Assembly: GCA_050184225.1 (NCBI GenBank)
Contig: JBFXAN010000246.1
Coordinates: forward strand, 1 to 7,298
Direction: 5' to 3'
Length of the DNA stretch: 7,298 bases
Source of the DNA: JBFXAN01 sp050184225
GTDB taxonomy: Bacteria > Chloroflexota > Dehalococcoidia > CAUJGQ01
The first letter of the stretch is position 1, and each line of letters opens with the position of its first letter. The translations under genes were made by a program, and so were the position numbers. The notes beneath the pieces are model-generated. The model had not been told where the DNA came from and did no database searches. It saw nothing but the letters and a program-made list of their open reading frames with translations. Positions 6,595 through 7,298 of this stretch are shown one piece after another.

Positions 6595-6978
6595 ATGAAT
6601 CGCAATCGACCGAACGACAGGCAGCTATCGAATGAGGACGACACGATGACACAACAGCACCGCAGGTCGCGCAGCGCCACGCTCATCGGCGCTGGTCTGC
6701 TCACACTTGCCCTGTTGGTCGTGCCGGCGATGGGCTTGACGACACCCGCCGCCCGCGCCGACGGCTCGGCCCTCGCCACGCGGTCGGGCGCGGTCGCGGT
6801 CCGGCCTCCATCGCCGGCGCCGACGGCGCCGATCGGGCGGCTCCTTGGCCCTGGCTGCCCTGCGGGCACGGTCCTGATCATGTGGGAAAAGCCGGTGTAC
6901 GATGCGGACGGGTTGTTTGTGGTTGACTGGGAGCTCGTCCCGTACTGCATTCCCGAAGACCTGGAACCGGCGGGCTAA
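6595..6978 (+). CDS. Small secreted protein with two cysteines, function unknown
   Basis: The product is 127 residues from the ATG at 6595, chosen because AAGGGGAG lies 5 bases upstream. A second in-frame ATG at 6646 (residue 18), preceded by GAGGA at 8 bases, would give a more standard signal peptide and may be the true start. The signal peptide has a basic region (QHRRSRS), a hydrophobic core (LIGAGLLTLALLVVPAMG) and a signal peptidase I-like site ARA before Asp56. The mature part is about 72 residues: a low-complexity Ala/Pro/Ser/Thr linker (56-80), then a compact segment with Cys88 (GPGCPAG) and Cys118 (VPYCIPE), which could form one disulphide outside the cell. MWEKPVYDADG and FVVDWELVPYC suggest a small beta fold. 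The family is not recognised. It is divergent from the LuxR-type gene, whose product might regulate it; that is inference from position only. Confidence 0.75.
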   Translation: MNRNRPNDRQLSNEDDTMTQQHRRSRSATLIGAGLLTLALLVVPAMGLTTPAARADGSALATRSGAVAVRPPSPAPTAPIGRLLGPGCPAGTVLIMWEKPVYDADGLFVVDWELVPYCIPEDLEPAG

Positions 6979-6988
6979 GACCGCGGTG

Positions 6989-7048
6989 GCGGCCCTGGCG
7001 GCGAAACAGCCGGATGGCAACAGCCCGCTGCTTCGCCGCCAGGGCCGC
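6989..7048. terminator. Long hairpin between convergent genes, likely bidirectional terminator
   Basis: GCGGCCCTGGCGGCGAA (6989-7005) pairs perfectly over 17 bp with TTCGCCGCCAGGGCCGC (7032-7048). After one mismatch, CAGC and GCTG add four more pairs inside, leaving a loop of about 16 bases. It begins 10 bases after the secreted-protein stop on the plus strand and directly abuts the phosphatase stop codon on the minus strand. No T-tract is seen on either side, so termination is inferred from position and stem strength. Confidence 0.7.
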
Positions 7049-7298
7049 TTACGGCTGATCGGTGTCCAGGTGCGCGGTATCGGCGAGGGCGACGACGGTA
7101 CGGTTGCGCCAGTAGTCATCCTGGCGCAGGTGGGTAATGGCGCCGGGCTTGGTCGCAAAGGACGCAAAGCCGACGGCCGCAACCGGGACCTGCAGCCAGG
7201 TGGTGATGACGAAGGTCTGGGTGAAGCCGTGCGTGACGACGATGTGGTCGTGGTCCCGGTCGGCGATCAGTTCCCGCACGCAGGCGTCGACCCGGGTT
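7049..7298 (-). CDS. Histidine phosphatase superfamily protein, C-terminal part (5' end off the window)
   Basis: The frame is open from the right edge to TAA at 7051-7049, giving the last 82 residues. An internal GTG at 7279 is not needed as a start because the frame continues upstream (TRVDAC before it). The motif IVVTHGFTQTF carries the second conserved histidine of the phosphoglycerate-mutase-like (histidine phosphatase) superfamily in its usual (V/I)(S/T)HG setting. The segment PGAITHLRQDDYWRNRTVVALADTAHL fits the closing strands of the fold, in which product dephosphorylation uses two histidines. The nucleophilic RHG motif lies outside the window, so activity and substrate cannot be judged. 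It converges on the secreted-protein gene and shares the hairpin at 6989-7048 with it. Confidence 0.8.
   Translation of the reverse strand, partial: TRVDACVRELIADRDHDHIVVTHGFTQTFVITTWLQVPVAAVGFASFATKPGAITHLRQDDYWRNRTVVALADTAHLDTDQP

Noticed and set aside
6646..6700. Twin-arginine (Tat) signal in the secreted protein
   Set aside because: HRRSRSATL has paired arginines but lacks the RRxFLK-like pattern, so a general Sec signal is the simpler reading.

Overview
This is a high-GC bacterial window whose genes run mostly on the minus strand. The best guess for the host is Chloroflexota, probably Thermomicrobia-like. The reasons are a large ATPase–TPR–LuxR regulator of a type abundant there, strong GC bias, and a short hairpin repeat built on a motif (GATCCTTCGCT...CTCAGGATGAC) that I recall as dispersed in such genomes. 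A high-GC actinobacterium cannot be excluded from sequence alone.

Layout, left to right: (1) Positions 1-674 hold a two-gene minus-strand operon: a small helix-turn-helix protein followed after 43 bases by a second small protein that runs off the left edge. (2) Positions 721-1982 are an accessory patch. An 846-bp IS5-family element (931-1776) has imperfect terminal inverted repeats and a transposase frame broken at a six-G run. It sits between two diverged direct copies, about 200 bp each, of a non-coding sequence (721-918 and 1791-1982). (3) A perfect 36-bp palindrome (2119-2154) follows. (4) A minus-strand flavin oxidoreductase of the berberine-bridge-enzyme type occupies 2178-3596. (5) A 343-bp intergenic gap (3597-3939) contains hairpins, including the dispersed-repeat-like one. 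(6) An 813-residue LuxR-type transcriptional regulator with a STAND ATPase and TPR repeats occupies 3940-6381 on the minus strand. (7) A small secreted two-cysteine protein of unknown function (6595-6978, plus strand) is transcribed divergently from the regulator. (8) A long hairpin (6989-7048) separates it from the convergent C-terminal end of a histidine-phosphatase-family protein (7049 to the right edge, minus strand).

No single pathway joins these genes. The only neighbours with a plausible functional link are the two small genes at the left edge (same strand, close spacing) and the regulator with the divergent secreted-protein gene (shared 213-bp upstream region). I found no RNA gene, CRISPR array or clear new defence system. 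The most unusual structure is the pair of diverged direct repeats bracketing the insertion sequence.
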